Positions 63,943-64,000 of a stretch of 64,000 nt of DNA are shown here, piece after piece. Within the stretch, counting starts at the first letter, position 1. Each line of letters opens with the position of its first letter. Where the stretch lies: assembly GCA_025758045.1 (NCBI GenBank), contig CP107208.1, positions 496,001 to 560,000 on the forward strand. Reading direction: 5' to 3'. The translations under genes and the position numbers were made by a program. The stretch is from Oscillospiraceae bacterium (GTDB taxonomy: Bacteria; Bacillota; Clostridia; Oscillospirales; Ruminococcaceae). The notes beneath the pieces were generated by a model that saw only the letters and a program-made list of their open reading frames with translations, had not been told where the DNA came from and ran no database searches.

Positions 63943-64000
63943 TCACTTTTTCCAGAGCATCATGTATTTTTCAATTTCCGACTCATTGCCATATTCATGG
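63943..64000 (-). CDS. Partial gene, C-terminal end only
   Basis: The last codons of a gene entering from the right edge: HEYGNESEIEKYMMLWKK and stop. It ends 13 bases before the deacetylase-like gene start. A glycosyltransferase would fit the operon, but 18 residues are not enough to name it. Confidence 0.45.
   Translation of the reverse strand, partial: HEYGNESEIEKYMMLWKK

Overview
The window reads as a gut Firmicute of the class Clostridia. Shine-Dalgarno sites are strong (AGGAGG type), the conjugation genes are of the Clostridioides difficile CD1107-CD1113 / Tn1549 type, and the flanking chromosome carries core amino-sugar and nucleotide-sugar genes. An Oscillospiraceae (Faecalibacterium-like) host is a reasonable guess, but nothing here proves the genus. 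Almost every real gene lies on the minus strand. The only exceptions are a small XRE/ImmA-like pair at 40.4-41.5 kb. I found no rRNA, tRNA or CRISPR array.

Region 1 (1 to about 40-41.5 kb) is an integrative and conjugative element (ICE) that runs off the left edge. In transcription order (right to left) it carries a regulator and sigma-like factor, a RepA-type initiator, an antirepressor-like protein, PcfB, the VirD4 coupling protein, Maff2, a VirB6-like channel protein, PrgI, the VirB4 ATPase, an NlpC/P60 wall hydrolase, DUF4315, DUF4366, topoisomerase III, and a giant methylase-helicase whose 3' end lies outside the window. Two smaller mobilizable transposons, each with a large serine recombinase and its own relaxase, have landed inside transfer genes. 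One (about 17316-26363) splits Maff2. The other (about 27555-35223) splits virD4, leaving its recombinase in frame behind the virD4 5' half. The first transposon also carries a DUF1877 gene that was itself split by a staphylococcal/enterococcal-type aac(6')-Ie-aph(2'')-Ia aminoglycoside resistance module. The nesting is therefore four levels deep, and the ICE should be transfer-defective unless the insertions excise precisely.

Region 2 (about 41.5-43.0 kb) is a short accessory stretch with a coiled-coil protein and an AT-rich HEPN-like gene. Region 3 (43.1-50.4 kb) is a GDP-mannose/GDP-fucose supply cluster: phospho-sugar mutase, ManA, ManC, GDP-fucose synthase, a glycosyltransferase and GDP-mannose 4,6-dehydratase.

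Region 4 (50.6-64 kb) holds a decayed HTH-type gene, an RfbC-like epimerase, an AraC regulator, GlmS and GlmM, and then an AT-richer polysaccharide operon: acyltransferase, flippase, FrhB-like iron-sulfur protein, pyruvyl transferase, polymerase, hexapeptide acetyltransferase and a deacetylase-like protein. The acyltransferase and the acetyltransferase are each interrupted by a run of nine G. In both cases eight G would restore one full-length frame. This looks like paired slipped-strand phase variation of surface-polysaccharide decoration and is the most interesting signal in the window.
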